A stretch of DNA of 64,000 nucleotides. Origin: Corynebacterium sp. CNJ-954 (GTDB taxonomy: Bacteria; Actinomycetota; Actinomycetes; Mycobacteriales; Mycobacteriaceae). Of the stretch, positions 35,696 to 48,500 are shown in pieces; position 1 is the first letter of the stretch, and every line of letters begins with the position of its first letter. Made by a program: the position numbers and the translations under genes. Location: contig NZ_MKKI01000022.1 of NCBI RefSeq assembly GCF_001942345.1, positions 1 through 64,000 of the forward strand, written 5' to 3'. The notes beneath the pieces are model-generated. The model ran no database searches and was not told the origin of the DNA. It was given only the letters and a program-made list of their open reading frames with translations.

Positions 35696-36075
35696 CCGAC
35701 GTTTTTCGGTCATTCAGGTTGTTTCGTTTGGGGGACGACAATCTGATAATCACTATGTCCGTAATAGTGTCCGCATAGAGTGACGCAGCACACATGTTGC
35801 TGACCGGGGGGTTGCCGGAGACGACCACGGGGGTGGCTGCCGGTCCACGGGGGACGGGTGTGAGGAAATGCTTGTTGACCTAAGGAAATTCCGGGAGCGA
35901 GGGGTGCTCCGCCATCGTGCACGGGGGTGGGGCATGTATATGTGCAGAACTGAATGAGTCGGAGCAGTCCGGGGCGCTTCCTAGAGTTCATCCCTATTCA
36001 CGCGACCCGTGCCCGACCCATGTCCGGGCCCGTTCGTGCTGAGCCTCCATGAACCGACTCTCCGAAAGGAGCCCG
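35696..36075. other. Intergenic region before accBC-fas operon
   Basis: About 380 bp with no supported gene. It should carry the promoter of the accBC-accD-fas-acpS unit. TTGACC at 35876-35881 is a candidate -35 element, but I see no matching -10 at normal spacing and no recognised fatty-acid regulator site. Several CACGGGGG-like runs occur (around 35830-35850 and 35930), without clear symmetry. The region ends in AAAGGAG before the accBC ATG. Confidence 0.5.
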
Positions 36076-37971
36076 ATGCCGTCCACCATCCTCGTGGCCA
36101 ATCGTGGCGAGATCGCCGCACGTGTCGTCCGTACTGCCCGTGACCTGGGCCTACGGTCCGTCGCCGTGTATTCCGACCAGGACATCGACTCACCTGCGGT
36201 CGCCCTGGCCGATGACGCGTACTCCCTGGAGGGAACCACACTCCAGGAGACCTACCTCGACATCGCCAAGATCATCGACGTCGCCCAGCGTTCCGGGGCG
36301 GACGCCGTCCACCCCGGTTACGGCTTCCTCTCCGAGGTTCCCGACGCAGCCCAGGCTGTCGCCGACGCCGGACTGACCTGGCTCGGCCCTGCCGCCGACA
36401 CGATCCGGCAGCTCGGCGACAAGATCAGTGCGCGCCGTACCGCCCTGGCGGCCGGTGTCTCGCCGGTTCCCGGCACCACCGACCCGGTGCAGTCCATGGA
36501 GGAGGTCGACGACTTCGTCGCCGCCCACGGTTACCCGATCGTCCTCAAGCGCTCTGACGGAGGCGGCGGACGTGGAATCGAGGTCATCCGCACCGCGGAG
36601 GACCTGAAGACCTTCGCCGCCGGGCACGCCATGGCAGGCGGTGACCTGGACAAGTTCTTCATGGAGCGCTTCATCCTCTCCGGGCGCCACATCGAGACCC
36701 AGTGCATGCGTGACTCCCACGGCAACTTCGCCGTGGTGACCACCCGCGACTGCTCGGTGCAGCGTCGCCACCAGAAGGTCATCGAGGAAGCTCCGGCCCC
36801 GTTCCTCCCCGACGGCGCGGAGGAGACACTGAACGCCTGGTCCAAGGCCCTGTTCGACCACACCGACTACGTGGGCCTGGGTACCTGCGAGTTCATGCTC
36901 ACCGAGGAAGGCGAGCTGTTCTTCCTCGAGGTCAACCCCCGTCTCCAGGTGGAGCACACCGTCTCTGAGGAGGTCACCGGTCTCGACCTGGTGGAAGCTC
37001 AGTTCACCATCGCCGACGGCGGCACCATCCCCGAGGTCCCCGAGGTCCGCGGCCACTCCATCGAGCTGCGCATCACCTCCGAGGATCCGGCCAAGGACCT
37101 CACCCCGACCGCCGGCAAGATCAAGGAACTCGAGTGGCCGGCCGGCCACGGTGTCCGGATCGAGACCGGTGTCCGGCTCGGCGACAAGGTCTCGCCGGAG
37201 TTCGACTCGATGATCGCCAAGCTCATCGTCACCGGCCCGGACCGTCCACGTGCGATCGCCCGCGCCCGCCGTGCGCTGGGCGAACTGTCCATCAAGGGCA
37301 TCGCCACCTCCACTCCGGTGCTGGACCTGATCATGGCCCACCCCGACTTCGACGGCACCAACGGCCACCGTGATCTGCGGGTCCGTACCCGGTGGCTCGA
37401 GACGAGCTTCCTGCCCGACGTGGACCTGGAGAAGCTCGGCCAGGATGCCGCGGCCGAGGAGGAAGGCGGCATTGCTGCGGCGCTGCGGACCTTCACCGCC
37501 CAGATCGACGGCCGCCGTCACCGGATCACCCTGCCCGAGGGGCTCGCGAGCCTCGGCTCGATGATGCAGAGCGGTTTCGGCAGCCTCGGGGAGAAGGGCC
37601 AGGAACTCGGGGCCCGCTCCCGGCGCAGCCAGCCGCGGCGCGGTTCGCGCCGTCGTGGCGGCGACGCCGCAGGCGCCGGTGCAGCCACCACCGGTGAGTC
37701 ACTCACCGCCGAGGGTGCTCTGCAGTCCCCGATGCAGGCCATCGTCGTGCGCATGGGAGCCGAGCCCGGAACCACGGTCAACGAGGGTGACGTGGTCATC
37801 GTCCTGGAGGCGATGAAGATGGAGAAGTACATCCACGCCCCGGCCGGCGGCACCATCGCGTCGATTGACGTCGCGGTCGGCCAGAACGTCAACGCCGGCG
37901 ACACGCTGCTGCACATCGACACAGCTGACACAGCTGACACCGCCGAGAACACCGAGGAGGCCGCGGAATGA
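36076..37971 (+). CDS. accBC: Acetyl/acyl-CoA carboxylase, biotin carboxylase and biotin carrier subunit
   Basis: A 631-residue fusion. Biotin carboxylase part: ILVANRGEIAARVVRTARDLG at the start (split at ILVANRGEIA), ATP loop KRSDGGGGRGIEVI near 158, catalytic FFLEVNPRLQVEHTVSE near 290. After a basic linker (SRRSQPRRGSRRRGGD near 525) comes the biotinyl domain with EAMKMEKY (biotin lysine) near 580. It carboxylates biotin for malonyl-CoA synthesis. ATG 36076 has AAAGGAG 5 bases upstream. It overlaps accD by 4 bases. The C-terminus ends in a GACACAGCT-type tandem repeat (DTADTAD). Confidence 0.93.
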   Translation: MPSTILVANRGEIAARVVRTARDLGLRSVAVYSDQDIDSPAVALADDAYSLEGTTLQETYLDIAKIIDVAQRSGADAVHPGYGFLSEVPDAAQAVADAGLTWLGPAADTIRQLGDKISARRTALAAGVSPVPGTTDPVQSMEEVDDFVAAHGYPIVLKRSDGGGGRGIEVIRTAEDLKTFAAGHAMAGGDLDKFFMERFILSGRHIETQCMRDSHGNFAVVTTRDCSVQRRHQKVIEEAPAPFLPDGAEETLNAWSKALFDHTDYVGLGTCEFMLTEEGELFFLEVNPRLQVEHTVSEEVTGLDLVEAQFTIADGGTIPEVPEVRGHSIELRITSEDPAKDLTPTAGKIKELEWPAGHGVRIETGVRLGDKVSPEFDSMIAKLIVTGPDRPRAIARARRALGELSIKGIATSTPVLDLIMAHPDFDGTNGHRDLRVRTRWLETSFLPDVDLEKLGQDAAAEEEGGIAAALRTFTAQIDGRRHRITLPEGLASLGSMMQSGFGSLGEKGQELGARSRRSQPRRGSRRRGGDAAGAGAATTGESLTAEGALQSPMQAIVVRMGAEPGTTVNEGDVVIVLEAMKMEKYIHAPAGGTIASIDVAVGQNVNAGDTLLHIDTADTADTAENTEEAAE

Positions 37972-39535
37972 CCGCTCCCGAGAAGACCGCCAAGGTCGAG
38001 AAGATCGCTGCGAAGGCGTCCGTCGACTATGACGCACTCGCCGCCGCCGCGGACGAGAAGGCGCAGAAGTTCCAGCACGGCAAGGGCAAGATGACCGCCC
38101 GTGAGCGCATCGACATGCTCTGCGACGAGGGCTCCTTCGTGGAGTTCGGTCGTTTCTTCGGCGGCGACCCCGCCGAGGGGTTCCTCGGTTCTGCCGTCGC
38201 CACCGGTTTCGGCACCATCGACGGCCGGACGGTCGCCATCTACGCCCAGGACTTCTCCATCCGTGGAGGCACCCTCGGCAAGGTCGAGGGCCAGAAGATC
38301 ACCGACCTGATCGACCGCGCCATCGCCGAGCGTGTTCCCTGCTTCGGCCTGCTGGACTCCGGCGGAGCCGGATCCAGGAAGGTGTCGCAGCGCTGTCGTG
38401 GTACGGCCGTATCTTCCGTAAGTCGTGTGAGGCCTCCGGCTTCATCCCGCAGATCTCGTTGATCCTCGGCCCGTGTGCCGGCGGTGCCGTCTACTCCCCG
38501 GCGCTGACCGACTTCGTCATCATGCCGCGGGAGAACTCGCACATGTTCGTCACCGGCCCGGACGTGGTCAAGGCCGTCACCGGTGAGCAGATCAGCCTGG
38601 ATGACCTGGGAGGTGCAGAGATGCACAACAGTGTCTCCGGTGTCGCCCACTACCTCGCCGAGGACGAGGAGGACGCGATCGACTACGCGCGCGCCCTGCT
38701 CAACTACCTCCCTCAGAACTGCAACGAGGAGACCCCCTCCTACGAGTACGTCCCCACCGAGGAGGACCTCGAGGCCGCACGAGGCGTCGGTGACATCGTC
38801 CCGGCCGACAACCGCATGCCCTACGACGTCGTCGAGGTCATCGAGTCACTGGTCGACCACGGCGAGTTCGTCGAGGTCCAGGAGCACTGGGCCCGGTCCA
38901 TCGTGATCGGATTCGCCTGCATCGAGGGCAAGCCCGTCGGTATCGTGGCCGACCAGCCGATGCACAACGCCGGCACCCTGGACGTCGAGGCCTCGGAGAA
39001 GACCGCACGCTTCGTGCGCTGCTGTGACGCCTTCGGCCTCCCCGTCGTCACCCTAGTCGACGTGCCCGGCTACCTCCCCGGTGCCGAGCAGGAGCGTGCC
39101 GGAATCATCCGTCGTGGCGCGAAGGTCATCTACGCCTACGGCAACTGCACCGTCCCGGTGGTCACCATGATCACCCGCAAGTCCTACGGCGGTGCGTACA
39201 TCGTGATGGGTTCCAAGGGCATCGGGGCGGACTTCGCCTTCGCCTGGCCGGACGCCGAGATCGCCGTGATGGGTGCCGAAGGTGCCGTCCAGATCCTGCG
39301 TCGCCGCGACATCGCCGCCGTTCCGGACGAAGAGAAGGCCGACTACACCAAGCAACTCGCCGACGAATACCAGGCCGAGAACATCAACCCGAACTTCTCC
39401 GTGGAGACCGGCGAGATCGACCGCATCGTGGCACCCGCTGACACCCGCGACACACTCGCCTCCGCCCTGCGCTCCCTGCGCACCAAGGACCGCGACCGCC
39501 GCCACTTCAAGTTCCACTCCAACGGGCCCCTGTGA
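37968..39535 (+). pseudogene. accD: Acyl-CoA carboxylase beta (carboxyltransferase) subunit, frameshifted
   Basis: Two frames make one protein. The first (37968-38369) runs through the N-terminal carboxyltransferase domain to GLLDSGGA; the second continues from about 38370 to 39535. Adding one C in GGAGCCGG at 38368-38369 restores GARIQEGVAALSWYGRIF and joins both frames with no other defect, giving about 522 residues. Later motifs are intact (ILGPCAGGAVYSPALTDF, VDVPGYLPGAEQE, ITRKSYGGAYIVMGS). It would transfer carboxyl from AccBC biotin to acetyl-CoA and feed FAS. A sequencing or assembly indel is likelier than a true null allele. No AccE subunit is seen nearby. Confidence 0.85.
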
Positions 39536-39558
39536 CCGACAGGGTGATTAAGGACATC

Positions 39559-42500
39559 ATGACTGACACCTCCTCCAGCTTCCTCGCGCGCCTGAACGGC
39601 GGCAGCGAGAAGACCGCCCTGCTCTTCGGCGGACAGGCCACCCCGTGGCGCCCTGCCTGTGCGCAGATCTCCGAGGACCCCACCCTCGCCGGCGAGATCC
39701 GTGACCTGATCTCGGCCTCTTCCGACCTGTTGGCCCCGGTCGCGGCCGAGCTGACCGCCGCCACCGCCGGTGCACTCTCCCTCGAGCGGCTCGCCGGGAC
39801 AGGGTCCTTCGCAGCGGGAGCTTCCGCCCCCGTCTCCGCGGCGCTGTCGGTGCCCGGCATCACCGCCGTGCAGTACGCCCAGCTCTCCGCGCTGAAGAGC
39901 GCCGGTTACGACGCCCCGGCCGCGGTCGCCGACGGCCGCGCGACCGCACTGGGACACTCCCAGGGTGTGCTCGGCGCAGCTCTCGTCAACGACAACGGAC
40001 TCTCCGACGCCCAGATCTTCGCCATCGCCCGCCTCATCGGTGCCGCAGCGGCGCGGACCACCAGGTCTGCCGGCTTCGCCGTCGGTGAGCACACCCCGAT
40101 GCTCTCCGTCCGTGGCCTGGAGCGCTCCCACCTCGATGCCGTCATCGCCGACGCCGGCGTGGACGTCGAGGTCGCCATCCACAACGGACGGCGTCGGTTC
40201 ATCCTCTCCGGCACCCCGGATGACCTGGGCGTCGTCGAACAGACCGTCCTGCAGCTCGGTGAGAAGGACGCGGCCGAGCTCGCGTCCAAGACCCGTGGCG
40301 GTGCACCGCTGTCACCCCAGACGGAGTACCTCGAGGTCACCGTCCCGTTCCACCACAGCTCCATGGAGCCCGCGGTCGAGCAGGTCGTCGCCTGGGCCGA
40401 GCGTTGCGGACTGTCCGGCGCGGAGGCTTTCGCCCGTGCCGTGCTCACTGACCACATCGACTGGGTCTCCCAGGTCACCGAGGCCCGCGACGGCGGCGAG
40501 CAGGGGGCCGACTGGTTCCTGGACCTGGGTCCCGGCGTCGTCGCCTCCCGGATCTCCGCCGATCTCATCGAGGGTTCGGGTGCGGGAATCGTCGCCGCCG
40601 GCAGCCTCGACGACGTCGACACCCTCGCCGCCCCCGCTGAGGACCCCGAGCGCACCGTCGACTGGTCCACCTACGCCCCGCGGCTGCTCGACCTGCCCAC
40701 CGGACAGGTCGTGGAGACCGCGTTCTCCCGTCTGACCGGCCGGTCACCGGTGCTGCTGGCCGGCATGACGCCGACCACCGTGGACCCGGAGATCGTCGCC
40801 GCAGCCGCCAACGCCGGCTACTGGGCCGAGATGGCCGGCGGCGGGCAGGTCACCGCCGAGGTCTTCGACGCCAACCTCACCAAGCTCAAGGGACTGCTCG
40901 AGCCCGGACGGGCCGTGCAGTTCAACGCCATGTTCATGGACCGCTACCTGTGGAACCTCCACTTCGGCGGTCAGCGTGTGGTCTCCAAGGCCCGCGAGTC
41001 CGGCGCCCCGCTGGACGGCGTCGTCATCTCCGCCGGTATCCCGGAGCCGGACGAAGCCCCCGAGGTCATCGGCGCGCTCCGCGAGTCCGGTTTCTCCCAC
41101 ATCGCCCTGAAGCCGGGCACCGTCAACCAGATCCGTGCCGGTCTGGGCATCGCCCGTCAGATCGAGGACACCGGCGCCAGCATCATCCTCCAGGTCGAGG
41201 ACGGCCACGCCGGTGGCCACCACTCCTGGGAGAACCTGGACGACCTGCTCACCGCGACCTACGCGGAGATCCGTCGTCAGAAGAACGTCGTCCTCTGTGT
41301 CGGCGGCGGAATCGGAACCCCCGAGCGCTCCGCCGACTACCTCTCCGGTGACTGGTCGGTGGCCCTGGGTCTGCCGTCCATGCCGGTCGACGGCGTGCTC
41401 GTCGGCACTGCGGCCATGACCACCAAGGAGGCCAAGACCACCGACGAGATCAAGCAGCTGCTCGTCGACACCCCTGGCGTCGCCGACGAAACCGGTGCAG
41501 CCTTCACCGCCCCCAACGGCGGCTGGATCGCCCCGGGGAACTCCGCCGGTGGTGCGACGTCGGGACTGTCCCACCTGCGTGCCGACATCCACGAGATCGA
41601 CAACTCGGCCGCGAAGTGCATGCGCCTGATCCAGGAGGTCGGTGGATCGCTCGAGGCGGTCAACGCCCGTCGCGACGAGATCATCGAGGCGATGAACAAG
41701 ACGGCGAAGCCGTACTTCGGTGAGCTGGAGAAGATGACCTACGCCGAGGTCGTCCGTCGCTTCGCCGAACTGAGCTTCCCGTGGGTCGACCCGTCCTGGC
41801 TGCAGCGCTTCCAGGAACTCCTGCAGCGCGTCGAGGCACGTCTGACCACCGCCGAGCACGGCCCGGTCGAGACACTCTTCCCGACCGTGGAGTCCGCCGA
41901 GGACCCCGAGGCCGCCGTGAAGACCCTCGTGGCCGCCTACCCTTCGGCCGAGGTCGACACCCTGACCCCGCTCGACACCGCATGGTTCATCGCCCTGTGC
42001 CGGAAGTACCCGAAGCCCATGGGCTTCGTCCCCGCGATCGACGAGGACCTGCTGGCCTGGTGGGGCAAGGACTGCCTGTGGCAGGCCCAGGACGACCGCT
42101 ACTCCGCCGACCAGGTCCGCATCATCCCGGGACCGGTGTCCGTCTCCGGCATCACCACCGTCAACGAGCCCGTCGCCGACCTCCTCGGACGTTTCGAGGA
42201 GGCCTGCCGCGCCCGTATCGCCGACAGCGAGCCCGCCACGGCGTGGTCCCGTACCGAGGACGCGCAGGACGTCGAGTCCTTCCTCAAGGCCGTGCCCTAC
42301 ATCTCGTGGACCGGCCACCTCATGGACAACCCGGCCCACGTCATCGACGAGGACCGCTACGACCTGGTCGTCGTCAACGACGGCTCCGACGGAAACCCCG
42401 TCAAGGTCACCATCGACCTGCACCTGGACACCTTCTGGGACGACACGGCCGCCGGCAGTGGTGACGCGCAGGTCCACGCTGTCCGCAGCCTCCCTGTCCC

Positions 42501-45500
42501 GCTGATCCTCGACACCACCAGCATCACCGGTGGCCTTCCCGTCGTCGACGAGGAGCGCCTGCCCGACACCATGTACGGCCTGCTCGCAGGTACGGCCGGT
42601 GTCGGCAACACCGCGGTCACCGGTGACGAGATCACCGCCATGCCGACGAAGGTCGAGGGGTCCACCTCCGAGACTGCACCGTTCGGCACGTTCAACTACA
42701 ACTTCACGCTCACCGAGTCCCTCGGTTCCGAGCACGCCGGCGTGACCGGCGACGGCCTGGGCGACCTGTCCGAGGTCGGTGGCGGTGCCACGCGCGCCTT
42801 CATCGTCCCGGACGCCCTCCTGGGGACCTGCTGGCCGGCGATCTACGCCGCCCTGGGCTCCGCGATGGTCAACGATTACCCGGTCATCGAGGGCCTGCTC
42901 AACGCCGTGCACCTCGACCACACCGTGGCGCTCGAGGTCTCCGCCGAAGAACTCGCCGAGCGCGCCCCGTTCCAGATCACCGTGACCAGCTGGGCCGCCG
43001 GCATCGAGGAATCCTCGTCCGGACGTGTCGTCACCGTGCACCACCACATGCACGACGACCAGGGCACCCTGCTGGGACGTCAGACCGAACGCTTCGCCAT
43101 CCGTGGTCGCGCGTTCGGCACCACCCCGCCCGCGGATCCGGCCCTGGCCGGTGGCACCGGCGCGGAGACCACCGACACCCCGCGCTCCACCCTGCTGCGC
43201 ACCCGGGTGAACGCCCCGGCGGAGATGACCCCCTTCGCCTGGGTCTCCGGTGACTTCAACCCGATCCACACCAGCCACGTCGCTGCCCGCGTGGCAGGAC
43301 TGCAGGCACCGCTGGTGCACGGCATGTGGCTGTCCGCCACCGCCCAGCACGCCGCGTCCGCCGCCGGCTCCGGTCACCACATCCTCGGCTGGACCTACCG
43401 CATGTTCGGTCTTGTCCAGCTGGGCGACCCGGTGGACATCCAGGTCGAGCGCACCGGCCGCGTCGCCGGTGGCGGCCTGCTCCTCGAAGTGACCTGCCGG
43501 ATCAACGACGAACTCGTGTCCCAGGGCACCGCGGTCACCGCCGCGCCGTCCACCGCGTACGTCTACCCGGGCCAGGGCATCCAGTCCAAGGGCATGGGTC
43601 TGGACGAGCGCGCCGCCTCCAAGGCCACCGCCGCCGTCTGGGAGCGGGCCGACGCCCACACCCGCGCCACCCTGGACTTCTCCATCCTCACCGTGGTCCG
43701 CGACAACCCCACGTCGCTGACCGCCAACGGTGTGACCTACCACCACCCGGACGGCGTCCTCTACCTCACCCAGTTCACCCAGGTCGCCCTGGCCACGCTG
43801 GCGCTGGCGCAGACCGCCCGGCTGCGGGAGGCCGACGCCCTGGTCGCCGACGCCTACTACGCCGGTCACTCACTCGGTGAGTACACCGCACTGTCGGCCT
43901 ATGCCGGCACCATTGAGCTGGAGACCGTGCTCGAGGTCGTGTTCCACCGTGGTTCCACGATGCACCACCTCATCCCGCGTGACGAGAACGGCCGCTCGAA
44001 CTACCGGATGGGCGCCCTGCGTCCCAACCAGTTCGGCGTCGACGACGACCACGTCGTCGAGTACGTCAACTCCGTGGCGGAGCAGTCCGGTGAGTTCCTC
44101 GAGATCGTGAACTTCAACCTCGCCGGCGAGCAGTACTCCGTCGCCGGTACGGTCGCCGGTCTCGCCGCCTTGGAGAAGGACGCGGCGAAGCGGACCGCAG
44201 CGGCCGGTGGCAAGGGATCGTTCATGATGGTCCCGGGCATCGACGTGCCCTTCCACTCACGAGTCCTGCACCCCGGTGTGCCGGACTTCCGCGAGAAGCT
44301 CGACGACCTGCTGCCGGAGACCATCGACCACGAGGTGCTCGAGGGCCGCTACATCCCGAACCTCGTCGCCCGCCCCTTCGAGCTCACCCGCGAGTTCGTG
44401 CAGTCCATCCTGGACGTCGTCCCCGCTGAACCCGCCCAGGAGATCCTGGACAACTGGGACGCCCGTACCAAGGACGAGGCAGGACGCGCCTCGGTCGCCC
44501 GCACCCTGTTCATCGAGCTGCTCTGCTGGCAGTTCGCTTCCCCGGTGCGGTGGATCGAGACCCAGGACCTGCTGCTCGCCAGCGACCGCCTGGACATCGA
44601 GGAACTCGTCGAGATCGGTCTCGGCGCCGCCCCGACCCTGGCGAACCTCGCCACGAAGACCCTGAAGCTGCCCCGCTTCACCGGTGCCGACGTCGCTGTG
44701 CGCAACGTCCAGCGTGACGAGAAGCTGGTGTACCACGAGGACGTCCAGACCATCGAGGCCCCGGTTGACGAACCGGCCGAAGCGGAGCGCGAGAGCGTTC
44801 CGACCGGTGACGTCGTCGCCGAGGCACGTCCGGACGCCTCCGCACCGTCGCCCGCCGTCGACGAGGGCTACGCCACCCCGGAGCCCCCGGCACCGGCAGG
44901 CTCGGTGGAGCGTCCCGCGGACCTGCCGTACAAGGCGTCCGACGCGATCAAGACGCTCCTGGCCTACGCCAACAAACTGCGCCCGGAGCAGATCGGTGGT
45001 GCCGACACGACCGGCACACTGACCAACGGTGTGTCCTCACGGCTCAACCAGCTGCTCATGGACATCTCCGCTGAGCTGGGGCTGTCCAGCGTCGAAGGCG
45101 CGGCCGAGGCCGACGTCACGACCCTGTCCGCCACCGTGGACGCGGCCGCGCACAACTACGCGGCATTCGGACCGGTACTCGGTGAGGCGGTGAAGGACCG
45201 GCTGCGCAAGCTCTTCGGTTCTGCAGGCGCCAAGGCCACCGCCATCGCCGACCGCGTCACCGGCACCTGGGAGCTCGGGCCGGGCTGGGTCGACCACGCG
45301 ACCGCACAGATCCTGCTCGGTTCCCGTGACGGTGCCTCCGCACGCGGCGGCGACCTGTCGACCCTCCCGACCTCCGCCACGTCGATGAACGACGTCAACG
45401 CGATCATCGACGAGGCAGTCACCCAGGTCGGTGCCGCCCACGGCATCCCCGTGGCGAAACCGAGTGCCGGCGGTGCCGGTGGTGGAACCGTCGACTCCGC

Positions 45501-48500
45501 GGCACTGGACGCCTTCGCCGAGGAAGTCACCGGCGATGACGGTGTGCTGGCCAACCTGGCCCGGCACATCCTGCACGACCTGAACCTGGACATCCCGGAG
45601 GCTTCGTCCTTCAGCGACCCTGAGGCCGACGAGACCGCCGCCATCCTGCAGGCGGTCAGCGAGGAGCTCGGTGCCACCTGGCCCAAGCAGGTCGCCCCGG
45701 TCTTCGACGACCGTCGCGCCATCCTCATCGACGACCGGTGGGCCACTGCCCGGGAGGATATCGCCCGCCTCGCCGCCGGTGAGGAGATCGCGGAGTCCGC
45801 GACCTTCCGCGGCACCGGCGAGACCGTCGCGAAGCACGCCGACTGGTGGGCCACGCATACCACCGACGCCCAGCTGGCGACCCGTTTCACCGACATCGCC
45901 GCAGCGGCCCGGGACGAGACGACCACCGGTGAGTTCGCCGGACAGGTCGCCGTCGTCACCGGCGTCACCCCTGCCTCCATCGCCGGAGGCGTGGTCGGTG
46001 ACCTGCTGGCGGAGGGCGCCACCGTGGTGATCACGGCCTCCCGGATCAGCGCTGCACGCCTGGAGTTCATCAAGAAGCTCTACCGGGAGCACGCGTCGGC
46101 GGAAGCGAAGATCTGGCTGGTTCCGGCGAACCTGTCGAGCTACCGTGACATCGACGCCCTCGTCGACTGGATCGGCAATGAGCAGACCGAGACGGTCGGT
46201 TCGGAGAAGAAGCTGGTCAAGCCGGCCCTCGTGCCTGACCTCTTCCTGCCCTTCGCCGCACCGTCGGTCTCCGGCACGGTCGAGGACGCCGGCGGAAACG
46301 CCGAAACCCAGGCCCGTCTGCTGCTGTGGAGCGTGGAGCGTTCCTTCACCGCCCTGTCGCGCATCGGTCACGAGGCCAACCTGGCCCACCGCCTGCACGT
46401 GGTGCTGCCCGGTTCCCCGAACCGCGGAACCTTCGGCGGCGACGGTGCCTACGGTGAGACCAAGGCCGCCTTCGACGCCATCTGCAACAAGTGGTCCAAC
46501 GAGCCGTGGGCTGAGCGCGTCACCATCGCCCACCCGCGTATCGGCTGGGTCTCTGGCACCGGCCTGATGGGAGGCAACGACCCGCTGGTCGACGCCGCAG
46601 TCGAGGCAGGCGTGCGTGTGTGGACCCCGTCCGACATCGCCGGCGAGCTGGTCCGTCTGTGCTCCTCCGAGATCCGCGCCGCCGCGTCCATCGGCCCGGT
46701 CGACGCCGACCTCACCGGTGGCCTGGACAAGATCAACCTGGTGGAGCTGCGTGAGCAGGCGCTGGCCGACGGCGCATTCGACGTCGCCGGTGACGGTGCC
46801 GCCGCCGAGGCCGCCGAGGCCCCGGTCACGGTCAACGCCCTGCCGTCCCCGGTGCGTGCTTCCCAGCCCGTCGCCGGTGATACGGTCGACTCACAGGATG
46901 AGCCGTGGGGCGAGGTCACCACTGACCTCGACGACATGGTCGTCGTCGTGGGTCTCGGCGAGGTCAGCGCCTGGGGATCCGGGCGTACCCGCTTCGAGGC
47001 CGAGTACGGGGTCCAGGCCGATGGATCGGTCGAACTCACCGCCGCCGGTGTGCTGGAACTCGCCTGGATGACCGGCTTGCTGACCTGGAAGGACACCCCG
47101 GTCGCCGGCTGGTACGACGCCAAGGGCGAGATCGTGCCCGAGGAGGAGATCTTCACCCGCTACCGGGACGAGGTCGCCGCCCGTGCCGGCGTGCGCACCT
47201 TCGTCGACGACGTCGCGCTCGAGGACGTCCACACCCCGGCTGCCGCCGAGATCTTCCTCGACCGTGAGGTCACCTTCTCCGTGGACTCCGCCGAGGACGC
47301 CCAGTCCTTCGTCGAGGCCGACCCGAACTTCACCCGGGCGACCCTGGACGAGGAGACAGGCGAGTGGTCCGTCACCCGACTGCCCGGTGCCCGTGCACGG
47401 GTGCCCCGTCGCGCCACGCTGGCGCGCAAGGTCGGCGGCCAGTTCCCGACGGACTTCGATCCCACCCGCTGGGGCGTGCCGGCATCCATGGTCGAGGCCA
47501 TCGACCGGATCGCCGTGTGGAACCTCGTCGCCACCGTCGACGCCTACCTCTCGGCGGGCTTCACCCCGGCAGAGATCCTGCAGGCGGTCCACCCGTCGGA
47601 CGTCGCCATGACCCAGGGCACCGGCTTCGGCGGCATGACCTCGATGCGCAAGCTCTTCGTCGAGCGCTTCCTGGAGGAGGACATCCCGTCCGACATCCTG
47701 CAGGAGACACTGCCCAACGTCGTCGCCGCACACACCATGCAGTCCTACGTGGGCGGTTACGGTGCGATGATCCACCCGGTCGGCGCCTGCGCGACCGCCG
47801 CGGTCTCCGTCGAGGAGGGTGTGGACAAGATCAAGCTCGGCAAGGCCGACTTCGTGGTTGCCGGCGCCACCGACGACATGTCCGTGGAGTCGATCAGCGG
47901 ATTCGCCTCGATGAACGCCACGGCCAACTCGGACGCCATGGCAGCGAAGGGCCTCAACGAGCGCTTCTACTCCCGTGCCAACGACCGTCGTCGTGGAGGC
48001 TTCGTCGAGGCACAGGGCGGCGGCACGATCCTGCTCACCCGTGGCTCTGTCGCGGCGAAGCTGGGTCTGCCGGTCCAGTCCGTCGTCGGCTACGCGGCGT
48101 CCTTCGCCGACGGCGCGCACACCTCCATCCCGGCCCCGGGCATGGGCGCGCTGGCCGCCGGACGTGGTGGCCAGGGATCGAAGCTGTCGAAGGAGCTTGC
48201 CAAGCTCGGTGTCAGCGCCGACGACATCTCCGTGGTGTCCAAGCACGACACCTCGACCAACGCCAACGACCCGAACGAGTCCCGCCTGCATACCCGCCTG
48301 GCGAGGGCCATGGGCCGCACCGAGGGCAACCCGATGTACGTCGTCTCCCAGAAGACGCTCACCGGTCACGCCAAGGGTGGTGCCGCAGTGTTCCAGACAG
48401 CAGGTCTGGGGGACATGTTCCGCACCTCGCGGATCCCGGCGAACCGTTCGCTGGACTGCGTTGACCCGGAGATGGCGTCCGCACCGAACCTGGTCTGGCT

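Noticed and set aside
37915-37960. GACACAGCT tandem units as a regulatory repeat
   Set aside because: They are in frame and encode the DTADTAD tail after the biotinyl domain; a simple coding repeat is enough.
38350-38390. Programmed ribosomal frameshift in accD
   Set aside because: No slippery heptamer, no clear downstream pseudoknot, and carboxyltransferase genes are not known to use recoding. A plain one-base deletion explains the data.
40744-43869. 1041-codon minus-strand frame inside the fatty acid synthase gene
   Set aside because: Low-complexity Gly/Val/Asp/Arg composition and exact phase with third-codon GC of fas; no domain recognised. The same holds for 45037-46533 and 46891-48747.
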